Numbered from the stretch's first letter, positions 1 through 8,253 are shown. The stretch: 17,852 bases of DNA from JBEAOO01 sp041164825 (GCA_041164825.1 JBEAOO010000036.1:1-17852), one strand, 5' to 3'. The notes: a model not told the origin generated them from the letters alone. Program-made: numbers and translations.

Positions 1-3000
1 AAGCGCGCAGCCGCCTCACCGATGGTGAAGGCCACCTGCGCTACCTCACCGTGCTGCAAGACATCACCGCCGAGCACATGGCACGCGAGCGCGCCGACCG
101 CTCGGCGCGCGAGCTCGACGATTGGTTTGACCTCAGCCCCGTCGGCATGCTGCTCTACGACCACGCCGGCCTGCTGGTGCGCACCAACCCGGCGTTCGAG
201 GCCTTGGCCGGCGCGGTGCCGGTGCAGATGTCGGACACCGATCCGGCCTTGCAAGCGCTGCTGGCCTGGCACAAAGGCCGCCCGCCGGCGCAGCTGCGCC
301 CGGGCGCCACGCCACTGGTGCGCGATGGCTGGCTGCCGCAGCCCGACGGCCGCCTGCGCCGCTTGCGCGCCATCATCCGCTGCTACCTCACGCCCAGCGG
401 CCAAAGCCGCTACATGGCGGTGGTAGAAGACCGCAGCGTCGAAGAAGAACGCGATCTGGCGCAAATCCAGATGGGCGCGCTGATGGACACCGCCGGTGTC
501 GGCGTAGCCACCTTCCAGGAGTCGGCCGGCTGGGTGGCGCAAGGGCCCAAGGCCGCGGCCGATGCCTCGGCCGCCTCGGCCTCCATGGCCTCGCTCAAAT
601 CGATCAACCGCGACATCGTGTTGCCCGGCTCACACGCCGACTACGACCGCCTGCAGCAGGCGCTGCGCCAAGGCCAGCGGCTGGAGGTGCGCTACGCCGT
701 GCGCCACCCCGAGCGCGGTGAGCGCTGGCTGCTGACCCGCGTGGAGCCGGGGGTGATGGCCTCGGGCAAACGCACCACCTCGGTGGTGACGCTGGACGTG
801 ACCGAGCAGCACGTGGCCCAGCAGCGCAGCGAAGAACTGCTGCGCGAGGTGACCACCATTTTGGAGAGCACCACCGCCGGCATCGCCTACCTGCGCGGCG
901 ACCACCTGGTGCGCTGCAACCGCCGCTTTGAGGCCATGCTGGGCCTGCGCAGCGGTGTGGCTGGGCGCTCGATGGCCGAGCTGTTTGGCGAGCACCCGCA
1001 AGCGCAGCGCATCTCGGCCGACACGCTGCAAGCACTGCGCGAAGGCCTGACCTACGAAACCGAATTCGAGCTGCGCACCGCCGGCAGCGATGCCGACCCG
1101 GCGGACAGCGGCAAGGCCGCCATCTGGTACGCGCTCTCGGTGCGCCGCACCGGCCCGCCGAGCGAGACCATGGAGGCGATTGCCGTGCTCTCCGACATCT
1201 CGCGCCTGAAGCACCAGCAGGCCGAACTGGAGCGGCTGGCGCGCGACCGCGAGCTGATGTTCAGCCTGTCGGAAGTGGGCATCTCCTTCATCCGCGACGG
1301 TTGCATCCAGCGTGCCAACGACGCATTGGCGCAGTTGGCGGGCTGCACCGTGGCCGAGTTGTCGGGTGCGCCGCTGGCGTCGCTGTTTGTCGATGGCGAC
1401 GATTTTTTGCGCCTGTGGCCCGAAGAAGAACAAGCGCTGCGCGCCTACGGCCGCTGGATTGGCGAGCGCCAGCTGCGCCGCCGCGACGGCAGGCGCTTGT
1501 GGGTGCAGGTGAGCAAACGCCTGGTGATGGAGGGCGACCCGGCCGGCGGCATGATCGCCAGCTATGTGAACGTGGACGACCGCCACCGCGCCGAAGAGGC
1601 CGTGGCGCTGCAAGCCGAGCGCACGCGCGCCATTCTCGATTCGGTGCTGGTGGGCATCGTCACCGTGGGCCCGCGCGGCATCGAGTGGATGAACCGCTCG
1701 GCGCGACGCATGTTTGGCGGCGATTTGGCCGACTTCGTGAACCAGCCCATCAGCGCCGTGGCCACGCCCGACGCCGACCACCCCTTCCGCCAAACGCAGT
1801 ACATCCACGAGCTGGTGGAGGGCCAGGCCGAGACCTTCGAGTGCCGCGTCAAGGCGCTCGACAACCGCGAGTTCTGGGTGGTGGGCAATGCGGTGGTGAC
1901 GGGCCGCGACGGCAACGAGCGCCAGCTCACCTACGCACTCATGGACATCGACGGCCGGCGTCAGGCCGAGGCCCGCATTGCCGAGGCGCAGGCCTCGCTG
2001 CAACGCATCATCGAGGCCGCGCCGTTGGCCATCACGCTGCGCGATGCGCGCAGCCTGCGCGTGCTGCAAATCAACGAGGTGGCCGCGCGCGTGATCGGCC
2101 GGCCTGCGAGCGAGGTGATTGATCTGTCGCCCGAAGACTTGTTTGAGCCCGGCCTGGCCGAGCGCATGCGGCTGGACATGCTGCAAGCGCTGGCGTCGAG
2201 CGAGGTGACCAAGCGCGAATACAGCCAGCCGCTCGACGGCCAGATGCGCACCTGGGATGCGCGCTACCTGCCGCTGTCGGCCCCCGGCGAGGCGGCCGAC
2301 CAGCTGCTGCTGGTGGCCACCGACGTGACCGAGCAGCGCGTGGCCCAGCAGGCCAAGTTCGAGGAAGCCATTGCCCAGCGCGAAATGCTGGTGAAAGAGG
2401 TGCACCACCGCATCAAGAACAACCTGCAAGGCGTGGCCGGCTTGCTGCAGCAGATTGCCGCGCGCAAGCCCGAGGTGGCGAGTGTGATCTCAGAGGTGGT
2501 GGGGCAGGTGCAGGCGATTGCGCAGGTGTACGGCCTGCAGGTGGGTGTGACCGGCGTGCTGCGCGTGAAAAACGTGGTCGAGGCCATCATCGGCTCGGTG
2601 CAGCGCACCTTTGGCCGCAGCATCCGGTTTGAGATTGAGGGCAGTGCGCCGCACGAGTGGGCGCTGCCCGAGGCCGAGTCGATCCCGATCGCACTGACCA
2701 TCAACGAGCTGCTCACCAACGCCATCAAGCACAGCCGGCTGGCCAGCAACGACCTGTTTGAAGGGGTGAGCACAACGCTGCATTTCAGCGAAGCCGGTGT
2801 GCGCCTGGACATCGCCAACACGGCGCGCTTGCCCGAGGGGTTCACCCTGGCGGGTGTGCCCGGCGGCGTGTCGGGCCTGGGCTTGGTGCGGGCGCTGCTG
2901 CCGCGGCGCAATGCCAGCTTGGCATTGACGCAGCAAGACGACCGCGTGGTGGCGACCGTGGTGCTGGCGCCGCCGGTGGTGACGCGGCTCGCGCAGGTGT

Positions 3001-3002
3001 GA
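1..3002 (+). CDS. Multi-PAS sensor histidine kinase, HisKA_2 type (5' partial)
   Basis: The reading frame is open from the window edge, and the residues before the first possible start (GTG at 51) read like the end of another PAS domain (LTVLQDITAEH), so the gene begins upstream. Numbering from the GTG at 51, about six PAS-like domains follow at roughly 22-130, 142-255, 264-388, 400-510, 526-640 and 652-762, joined by short helical linkers. The HisKA_2 dimerisation/phosphoacceptor box is EVHHRIKNNLQ at 783-793 (likely His786). The ATPase domain has an N box (NELLTNAIKHS, 885-895) and a glycine-rich box (GGVSGLGL, 938-945). No membrane segment is seen in the visible part, so it is probably cytoplasmic here. 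It should autophosphorylate in response to ligands bound by the PAS domains. The likely partner is the ANTAR response regulator 108 bases downstream, since HisKA_2 kinases are often paired with ANTAR regulators. The input signal cannot be told from sequence. Confidence 0.93.
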   Translation, partial: ARSRLTDGEGHLRYLTVLQDITAEHMARERADRSARELDDWFDLSPVGMLLYDHAGLLVRTNPAFEALAGAVPVQMSDTDPALQALLAWHKGRPPAQLRPGATPLVRDGWLPQPDGRLRRLRAIIRCYLTPSGQSRYMAVVEDRSVEEERDLAQIQMGALMDTAGVGVATFQESAGWVAQGPKAAADASAASASMASLKSINRDIVLPGSHADYDRLQQALRQGQRLEVRYAVRHPERGERWLLTRVEPGVMASGKRTTSVVTLDVTEQHVAQQRSEELLREVTTILESTTAGIAYLRGDHLVRCNRRFEAMLGLRSGVAGRSMAELFGEHPQAQRISADTLQALREGLTYETEFELRTAGSDADPADSGKAAIWYALSVRRTGPPSETMEAIAVLSDISRLKHQQAELERLARDRELMFSLSEVGISFIRDGCIQRANDALAQLAGCTVAELSGAPLASLFVDGDDFLRLWPEEEQALRAYGRWIGERQLRRRDGRRLWVQVSKRLVMEGDPAGGMIASYVNVDDRHRAEEAVALQAERTRAILDSVLVGIVTVGPRGIEWMNRSARRMFGGDLADFVNQPISAVATPDADHPFRQTQYIHELVEGQAETFECRVKALDNREFWVVGNAVVTGRDGNERQLTYALMDIDGRRQAEARIAEAQASLQRIIEAAPLAITLRDARSLRVLQINEVAARVIGRPASEVIDLSPEDLFEPGLAERMRLDMLQALASSEVTKREYSQPLDGQMRTWDARYLPLSAPGEAADQLLLVATDVTEQRVAQQAKFEEAIAQREMLVKEVHHRIKNNLQGVAGLLQQIAARKPEVASVISEVVGQVQAIAQVYGLQVGVTGVLRVKNVVEAIIGSVQRTFGRSIRFEIEGSAPHEWALPEAESIPIALTINELLTNAIKHSRLASNDLFEGVSTTLHFSEAGVRLDIANTARLPEGFTLAGVPGGVSGLGLVRALLPRRNASLALTQQDDRVVATVVLAPPVVTRLAQV

Positions 3003-3110
3003 CGACATGGCCTGGGCTGGCTCGGGCGTGACCAGCCGCGCGCATCGTGCCGCGGGCAGTCGCCTGGCTTTCAGAGACAATCGGCGCCACAGGCTGATGA
3101 GGACATCGCA

Positions 3111-3719
3111 GTGAGTGACAAGGGCAAGATCCTGGTGGTGGACGACGACCGGCTGGTGCTGGCCACGCTGACGCATGGCCTGTCGCAGGCGGGCTACACC
3201 GTGATCGACGCCGACAACGGCGACGACGCCATCCTGATGGCGCGCGAGCACAAGCCCGATCTGGCCTTGCTCGACATCCGAATGGAGGGCAAGAGCGGCT
3301 TCGACGTGGCCGAGTACCTGCGCGACTACAGCCAGATGCCGTTCATGTTTCTTTCCGCGTTTTCAGACGACGAAACCGTGCGCCAGGTGAACGCCTTGGG
3401 CGCGGTGGCCTACCTGGTCAAGCCGCTCGACATCCGCCAGATCGTGCCGGCCGTGGAGGCCGCGTTTGCCAACCTGCGCAGCCGCCGCCAAGCTGCAGCG
3501 GGCGAGGCGCCGGTGCGCCGTCCGGCCGCGGTGCCCGAGGCCTTGCCGACCGCGGTGGCCATGGCCATTGGTGTGCTGATGCACCGCTTCTCGCTCTCGC
3601 GCGCAGCGGCCGAAGAGCGCCTGCAGCGCATGGCCCAGGCCGACCACCGGGGCCTGCCCGAGCAGGCCGAGCGGGTGCTCGAAGCGGTGGAAATGTTGGC
3701 GGTGCCGGGCGCACATTGA
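3111..3719 (+). CDS. Response regulator with receiver and ANTAR RNA-binding domain (AmiR/NasT type)
   Basis: This 202-residue protein starts at GTG 3111, preceded by TGAGGA at 3098-3103, a good ribosome binding site about 7 bases away. Receiver domain: residues 5-120, with the acidic pocket D11-D13, phosphoacceptor D55 (ALLDIRM), switch Ser82 and K104-P105. A short Ala/Pro linker leads to an ANTAR domain at about 145-197 (AIGVLMHRFSLS, then AAEERLQRMA), the three-helix module that in AmiR, NasT and EutV binds paired RNA hairpins with hexanucleotide loops and prevents termination. Its likely cognate kinase is the HisKA_2 protein immediately upstream. No paired-hexaloop target was found in this window, so its regulon probably lies elsewhere. 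The domain call is secure; the targets are unknown. Confidence 0.93.
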   Translation: MSDKGKILVVDDDRLVLATLTHGLSQAGYTVIDADNGDDAILMAREHKPDLALLDIRMEGKSGFDVAEYLRDYSQMPFMFLSAFSDDETVRQVNALGAVAYLVKPLDIRQIVPAVEAAFANLRSRRQAAAGEAPVRRPAAVPEALPTAVAMAIGVLMHRFSLSRAAAEERLQRMAQADHRGLPEQAERVLEAVEMLAVPGAH

Positions 3720-3730
3720 CCACGGCTTGA

Positions 3731-3754
3731 GCGCGACGACGCCAGCCGTCGCGC
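3731..3754. terminator. GC-rich hairpin between convergent genes
   Basis: A perfect 8-bp inverted repeat (GCGCGACG at 3731-3738, CGTCGCGC at 3747-3754) with an 8-base loop lies between the convergent ANTAR regulator (ends 3719) and the minus-strand kinase (ends 3784). Position suggests a bidirectional transcription end. There is no T run on either side, so it is not a canonical intrinsic terminator. Confidence 0.4.
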
Positions 3755-3763
3755 GGGTCTCCG

Positions 3764-3792
3764 CCCCTCAGCTCCTCAGCCCCTCAGCTCCT
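3764..3792. repeat. Short tandem repeat (16-bp unit, about 1.8 copies)
   Basis: CCCCTCAGCTCCT occurs at 3764-3776 and again at 3780-3792, a 16-bp period. The second copy contains the stop codon of the minus-strand kinase (3784-3786), so the repeat looks like a small local duplication of the kinase gene's 3' end into its untranslated tail. Confidence 0.7.
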
Positions 3793-5157
3793 TTTGGCGG
3801 GCCGGCTGAATGGGCGTTCGGCCAGCTTGTGGGTGGCCGAGGGCGCCAGCGTGAAGCGGAACACCGCGCCGCGGCCCACCTCTGACTCGGCCCAGACCTC
3901 GCCGCCATGCCGGCGCACGATGCGCCGCACCGAGGCCAGGCCCACGCCCGTGCCCTGAAAATCGCTGGCGCTGTGCAGGCGCTGGAACACGCCAAACAGG
4001 CGGTCGGCAAAGCGCATGTCAAAGCCGGCGCCGTTGTCGCGCACCATATAGACGGCCGGGTCCTCCGGGTCGATGCCAAACCACACCTCGGGGCAAGCGC
4101 ACTTGCCGGTGTACTTCCAGGCGTTGCCGAGCAGGTTTTCCAGCACCAGGCGCAACAGCGTTGGGTCGCCCTGGGTGTGCAGGCCGTCGCTCACATGCAC
4201 CGTCACCGTGCGTTCGGGCGACTGGCGCTTGAGGTCGTCGAAGATGAAACCCGCCAGCTGCGACAGGTTGACCGGCTGGCGCGCCAGCGGCTGGGTGCTG
4301 AGCTGCGACAGCGCCAGCAGCGCGTCGATCATGCTGTTCATGCGCGCGGCCGCGCCCAGCACGCGGTCGAGGTGGTCGTTGCCCACGCGGTCGAGCAGGC
4401 GGCCGTAGTCTTCTTTGAGGATGCGCGTGAAGCCTTCCACCACGCGGATCGGTGCCCGCAGATCGTGCGACACGGTGTAGATGAAGGACTCGTGGTCCTT
4501 GTCGGCAGGTGGCTCGTGCGCCATGGTGGTGGCCGCGCCCTCGTCCGCGGGTGGCGCCTCGGCGTGGCTGCCCAGCCAGCGCACCGTGCCGATGTGGCCG
4601 GCGAACTGCCCCTGGGCATCGGTCAGCGGCGTGGCGCGCAATTGCACGGTCTGGCGCTCGCTGCCCGCCCCGCCCAGCAGCGGCACGCGCACGGTCAGCC
4701 CGGGCAGGCTGGCGTGTTGGTTCAGGCGGGTTTGCAGCCCGGGGCCATCTTCGGCCTCGAACAGCGCCCACAGCAGTTGGCCCGTGGCGGCGGCAGGTTG
4801 CCACGCCTGCGCATCGGCGCTGGTGGGCGGGCGCCAGTCGATCAGGCGGTGCTGGGCGTCACTGCGCCATTGCCACACGTCGAGCGTGTCGGCCATGGCC
4901 AAGCGCTCCACCCGCATCATCTGCAGCGCCGCGCGCTGGGCTCGGTTTTGCCAGGCCTGCCAGGCCCAGCCGCCGGCAGCCACGGCCGCCAGCGCCAGCG
5001 GCCAGGGGCTGCTGGGCGAGGCCGAGGCGCCGCCGTTGGCATCGCCGGCCGCCCAGGCCAGCGCGGGGGCGGCCTGACTGGCCGCAACCCACGCCGCAGC
5101 GCGAAAGACCGCAACGTGGCGCAGGGCGGCGGTGGGTCCGGGAGCGGAAAAGCGCAT
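3784..5157 (-). CDS. Membrane-anchored PAS/HisKA sensor histidine kinase
   Basis: A longer frame begins at 5379, but the first 74 residues look non-coding. The start chosen is ATG 5157, giving 457 residues. This start exposes an Ala-rich signal-like segment (about 8-37) and a second hydrophobic segment (about 52-68) with only a short stretch between, so the protein is tethered to the membrane without a real periplasmic sensor. A PAS-like region (about 85-195) precedes HisKA with FIYTVSHDLRAPI (phosphoacceptor His231). The ATPase domain has NLLGNAWKYT (341-350), DNGAGF (374-379) and GTGVGL (402-407). The H-box and ATPase spacing resemble phytochrome-like kinases. There is no receiver or Hpt domain. 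It is convergent with the ANTAR regulator and divergent from the Hpt/c-di-GMP operon, which makes that operon a plausible but unproven partner. TACAAT lies about 13 bases before the start and could be a -10 element, but I see no good -35. Confidence 0.88.
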   Translation of the reverse strand: MRFSAPGPTAALRHVAVFRAAAWVAASQAAPALAWAAGDANGGASASPSSPWPLALAAVAAGGWAWQAWQNRAQRAALQMMRVERLAMADTLDVWQWRSDAQHRLIDWRPPTSADAQAWQPAAATGQLLWALFEAEDGPGLQTRLNQHASLPGLTVRVPLLGGAGSERQTVQLRATPLTDAQGQFAGHIGTVRWLGSHAEAPPADEGAATTMAHEPPADKDHESFIYTVSHDLRAPIRVVEGFTRILKEDYGRLLDRVGNDHLDRVLGAAARMNSMIDALLALSQLSTQPLARQPVNLSQLAGFIFDDLKRQSPERTVTVHVSDGLHTQGDPTLLRLVLENLLGNAWKYTGKCACPEVWFGIDPEDPAVYMVRDNGAGFDMRFADRLFGVFQRLHSASDFQGTGVGLASVRRIVRRHGGEVWAESEVGRGAVFRFTLAPSATHKLAERPFSRPAKRS

Positions 5158-5504
5158 GCCAGCGATTGTACGGAGGCAAACCGGGCGCCATGGCGGCCCG
5201 GCGCGCTTCTGAGGTGGGCACACCGCCGGGCGCGGCATCAAGTATTTCCCCACGGTGCCGACATCCTGAAGGCGAGGCACGGGGCTCAGAGGGCGTGGAT
5301 GCGCGCCCGACGCCGGCCTGAAACTGTCGCCCACGCCGTCCTTGCCGCATTCGCACGCACCTGTTTCTTGCCGTTTCATCGCTGTCGTGCCACAGCGTGG
5401 GGCGATTCGTCCCCGAGGGTGTCAGCTTGAGGCACACTGGGTGGTCGTGGATATTTCACAGCATGCCTGTTTTGCTGCCCAGTCGCGGGCAGCCTCCAGC
5501 CCAG
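5158..5504. other. Divergent intergenic region
   Basis: These 347 bases separate the minus-strand kinase from the plus-strand Hpt gene. Frames crossing it translate to low-complexity residues without domain features. It holds a candidate promoter for the Hpt operon (5427-5455) and must hold the promoter of the kinase. No repeat, RNA gene or small gene was recognised. Confidence 0.6.
5427..5455 (+). promoter_or_regulatory. Candidate sigma-70 promoter of the Hpt/c-di-GMP operon
   Basis: TTGAGG (5427-5432) and GATATT (5450-5455) are separated by 17 bases; each matches four of six consensus positions. The predicted transcript start, near 5462, leaves about 40 bases before the chosen Hpt start at 5505 and argues against the upstream in-frame starts at 5397 and possibly 5463. 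Confidence 0.45.
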
Positions 5505-5954
5505 ATGAACATGTCGAAGACCGGTGATTCCCCGCTGAGCACGGCGCCGCAGGCCTTGGCGGATGCCCAGGCCGTGGCCCCTGTTGCATGGCCGACCGAG
5601 ACGGTGCTGGACTCGGCGTCGCTGAACAACCTGCGTGAACTCGATCCCACCGGCAAAGCCGGCCTGCTGGTGCGTGTGGTGCAGGCTTTTGACACCTCGG
5701 CCCTGCGCCTGATGCCGCAACTCGACCTGGCCGTGCAAACCGTCGACATGGCCGGCGTGCGGCACGTGGCCCACACGCTCAAGAGCTCGTCGGCCAGCGT
5801 GGGGGCGCTCACCTTGTCGCGCTGCTGCGCCGAGCTCGAAGCCCAGGCCCGCGAGTTGCGCACCGAGGGCCTGGCCGAGCGTGCCTCCGTATTGATGAAT
5901 GAAGTTGCGGCGGCGCGTCGCGCGCTGCATCGCTTGGTCGACCCCGCCCCATGA
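5505..5954 (+). CDS. Hpt-domain histidine phosphotransfer protein
   Basis: The frame is open from 5397, but the likely start is ATG 5505 (or 5511), giving 149 residues; earlier residues look untranslated and lie across the candidate promoter. The Hpt four-helix bundle spans about residues 38-145, with the phosphorylated histidine in AHTLKSSSASVG (His90). Its role is to shuttle a phosphoryl group between receiver domains. The stop codon overlaps the ATG of the next gene (ATGA, 5951-5954), so the two are translationally coupled. This strongly suggests that the partner is the receiver of that c-di-GMP protein. Stand-alone Hpt proteins are normally fed by hybrid kinases, and none is visible here. 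There is no strong ribosome binding site before either start. Confidence 0.85.
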   Translation: MNMSKTGDSPLSTAPQALADAQAVAPVAWPTETVLDSASLNNLRELDPTGKAGLLVRVVQAFDTSALRLMPQLDLAVQTVDMAGVRHVAHTLKSSSASVGALTLSRCCAELEAQARELRTEGLAERASVLMNEVAAARRALHRLVDPAP

Positions 5955-8203
5955 ACGCCAGCGACGAACTCACCGACGAAGACGCCATCGCCCGGCCCAA
6001 GGTGCTGCTGGTTGATGATGACGAGGTCAACCTGCTGCTGACCTCCATCGCGCTGCGCGAGCGCGGTTTCGACCTTTGGGAGGCTGACAGCGGCGAAAAA
6101 GCGCTCGACATGCTGGTCGACCGCGTGCCCGACATTTTGGTGCTCGACGCGCTGATGCCCGGCCTCGATGGCTTCCAAACCTGCCACAAACTGCGCCGCA
6201 TGCCGGGCTTCGAGTCGCTGCCAGTGCTGATGCTCACCGGCCTCGACGACGACGCCTCCATCAGCCGCGCCTACGAGGCCGGCGCCACCGACTTCTTCGT
6301 CAAATCGTCGCAGTGGAGCTTGCTCACCGGCCGCCTGCGCTACTTGCTGCGCAGCTCGCGCACCCGGCTGGAGCTGGAGCGCAGCAAGTCCAAGCTCGCC
6401 CGCGCCCAAGACCTGGCCCGCATGGGCAGCGTCGATTGGCGCATGGGCCTGCCCTGCCCGGTGTTTTCACCCGAAGGCCTGCGCGTGTTTGGCCTGCCGC
6501 CCGACACCCACATGAGCTTTCGCGCCATGCTGCGCATGGTGCCGGCCGAAGACCGCGGCGTGGTGCTGCTGATGTTGCGCGAGGTCACCAGCCACGCCTC
6601 CGTGCTGGCCACCGACATCCGCGTGCTGCTGCCCGACAACCGCTCGCGCATCATCCACACCGAGGCCGAGCCCGAGTTCAATGAACACGGCCTGCTCGTG
6701 GGCTACACCGGCATCGTGCAAGACGTGACCGACCGCCGCGTGGCCGAAGACAAGATTCGCCACCTCGCCAACTTCGACGCGCTCACCGGCCTGCCCAACC
6801 GCCGCCAGCTCATTTGGCGTGCCGAGCGTGCGTTGGAGCACGCGCGCCGCCTGGGCCACCAATCGGCCCTGCTGCTGATCGACCTCGACCGCTTCAAAAT
6901 CATCAACGACACGCTCGGCCACGCTGCCGGCGACGAGTTATTGATCGAGGTGGCGCGGCGCTTGCGCTCTTGCGTGCGCCACTCCGACCAAGTGCTTGAA
7001 TCGTCGGTCGAATCCATCGGTTCGCGCTCCCACCGCACGCTCGAAGCCGTGGGCCGGCTGGGCGGCGATGAGTTTGTGGCGCTGCTGCCCGAGGTGGCCG
7101 ACGAGCGCGACGCCGAGCGGGTGGCCTTCCGCATCCTCGATCTGATGCGCGACCCGATTTTTGTCGGCGGGCAAGAGTGTTTTGTCACCGCCAGCGTCGG
7201 CATTGCCCTGTTCCCGCGCGACGGCGTCACGGTGGCCGATCTGATGCGCAACTCCGACGTGGCCATGTACGCCGTCAAGGCGCAAGGCCGCAATGGGGCC
7301 TCGCTCTATCGCCCCTCCCTGGCCGGCAAAGGCCGCGAAAAGCTGGAGCTCGAAAGCGCACTGCACAAGGCCATCGAGCGCAACGAACTGGTGCTGCACT
7401 ACCAGCCCAAGATCGACGTGCGCGCCGCCAAAATGGTGGGCGCCGAAGCGCTGATGCGCTGGCAGCGCAACGGCGTGCTGGTGCCCCCGGGCGACTTCAT
7501 TCCGCTGGCCGAAGAGACCGGGTTGATCGTGCCGCTGTCAGAGTGGGCGATCCGCGAAGCGGCCCGCCAAGCCCGCATCTGGCAAGACAACTTCGGCTTC
7601 TCCGACAGCATCGCCGTCAACCTGCCCAACCGCTTGTTTGAGCGCAGCGATCTGGTGGAGCAGATCCACAACGCCGTCACGCTCTACGGCGTGCCGCACA
7701 AAGCCATCGAGCTCGAAATCACCGAAACCGGCCTGATGAAGGACCTGCAGAACGTGATCCCGGCGCTGCACCGGCTCAACGAGATCGGCGTCGAAATCTC
7801 GATCGACGACTTCGGCACCGGCTACTCCTCGCTGGCCTATCTCACCACCCTGCCCATCAGCGAGCTCAAGATCGACCGCAGCTTTGTGCGCGACCTGGGC
7901 ATGACGCCACAAAGCTCGGCCGTGGTCACCGCCATCATCGCGCTGGCCCGCTCGCTGGGCTTGCGCGTGATCGCCGAGGGCGTCGAGAACCTGCGCCAGA
8001 TGGAGGTGCTGCACCGCTTGGGCTGCGGCATCATGCAAGGTTTCTTGTTCAGCCGCCCACAGGCGCCGGAAGACATCGAGCTCTGGCTGCAGCAAACCAT
8101 CCTGCCCAAGAAAGCGCCTTGGATTGGCCGCGCCGAAGAAATCGATGCGCCCGACGACGTGCCGCAAGTGCCTTGGCGCGGTCGCTCAACCCCCAACAAC
8201 TAG
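5951..8203 (+). CDS. Response regulator with REC-PAS-GGDEF-EAL domains (cyclic-di-GMP turnover)
   Basis: This 750-residue protein has four modules. Receiver, about 17-130: acidic D22-D24, phosphoacceptor D66 (LVLDALMPG); the usual Lys-Pro reads Lys-Ser (FFVKSS). PAS, about 150-265. GGDEF, about 272-430: LIDLDRFK metal site and an intact GGDEF at 371-375. EAL, about 445-700: E499 in EALMRW, ELEITE, DDFGTGYSS, KIDRSF, AEGVEN and QGFLFS. All catalytic residues of both enzymes are present, so it could both synthesise and hydrolyse c-di-GMP, with phosphorylation or the PAS ligand setting the balance. Oddity: the RxxD inhibitory-site motif (RHSD, 343-346) is separated from GGDEF by 24 residues rather than the usual 5, because about 19 residues are inserted. 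The canonical AVNLS of EAL reads AVNLP. It is coupled to the upstream Hpt gene by an ATGA overlap. Confidence 0.96.
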   Translation: MNASDELTDEDAIARPKVLLVDDDEVNLLLTSIALRERGFDLWEADSGEKALDMLVDRVPDILVLDALMPGLDGFQTCHKLRRMPGFESLPVLMLTGLDDDASISRAYEAGATDFFVKSSQWSLLTGRLRYLLRSSRTRLELERSKSKLARAQDLARMGSVDWRMGLPCPVFSPEGLRVFGLPPDTHMSFRAMLRMVPAEDRGVVLLMLREVTSHASVLATDIRVLLPDNRSRIIHTEAEPEFNEHGLLVGYTGIVQDVTDRRVAEDKIRHLANFDALTGLPNRRQLIWRAERALEHARRLGHQSALLLIDLDRFKIINDTLGHAAGDELLIEVARRLRSCVRHSDQVLESSVESIGSRSHRTLEAVGRLGGDEFVALLPEVADERDAERVAFRILDLMRDPIFVGGQECFVTASVGIALFPRDGVTVADLMRNSDVAMYAVKAQGRNGASLYRPSLAGKGREKLELESALHKAIERNELVLHYQPKIDVRAAKMVGAEALMRWQRNGVLVPPGDFIPLAEETGLIVPLSEWAIREAARQARIWQDNFGFSDSIAVNLPNRLFERSDLVEQIHNAVTLYGVPHKAIELEITETGLMKDLQNVIPALHRLNEIGVEISIDDFGTGYSSLAYLTTLPISELKIDRSFVRDLGMTPQSSAVVTAIIALARSLGLRVIAEGVENLRQMEVLHRLGCGIMQGFLFSRPQAPEDIELWLQQTILPKKAPWIGRAEEIDAPDDVPQVPWRGRSTPNN

Positions 8204-8253
8204 GCGGCGCAGCGCTCATGCTGCTGCTTTTTACTGTTGATGACGCCCAAAAA

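Noticed and set aside
630..2429. 599-residue open frame antisense to the PAS kinase
   Set aside because: His/Gln/Ala-rich composition typical of an antisense shadow in GC-rich DNA; the plus strand has clear PAS and HisKA_2 motifs over the same bases.
5158..5379. N-terminal extension of the minus-strand kinase to 5379
   Set aside because: The 74 added residues lack any family character, and the signal-like sequence begins at ATG 5157.
3907..5430. 507-residue plus-strand open frame
   Set aside because: Shadow of the minus-strand kinase, whose H box and ATPase motifs are unambiguous; the plus frame shows low-complexity Ala/Arg/His/Gln residues only.
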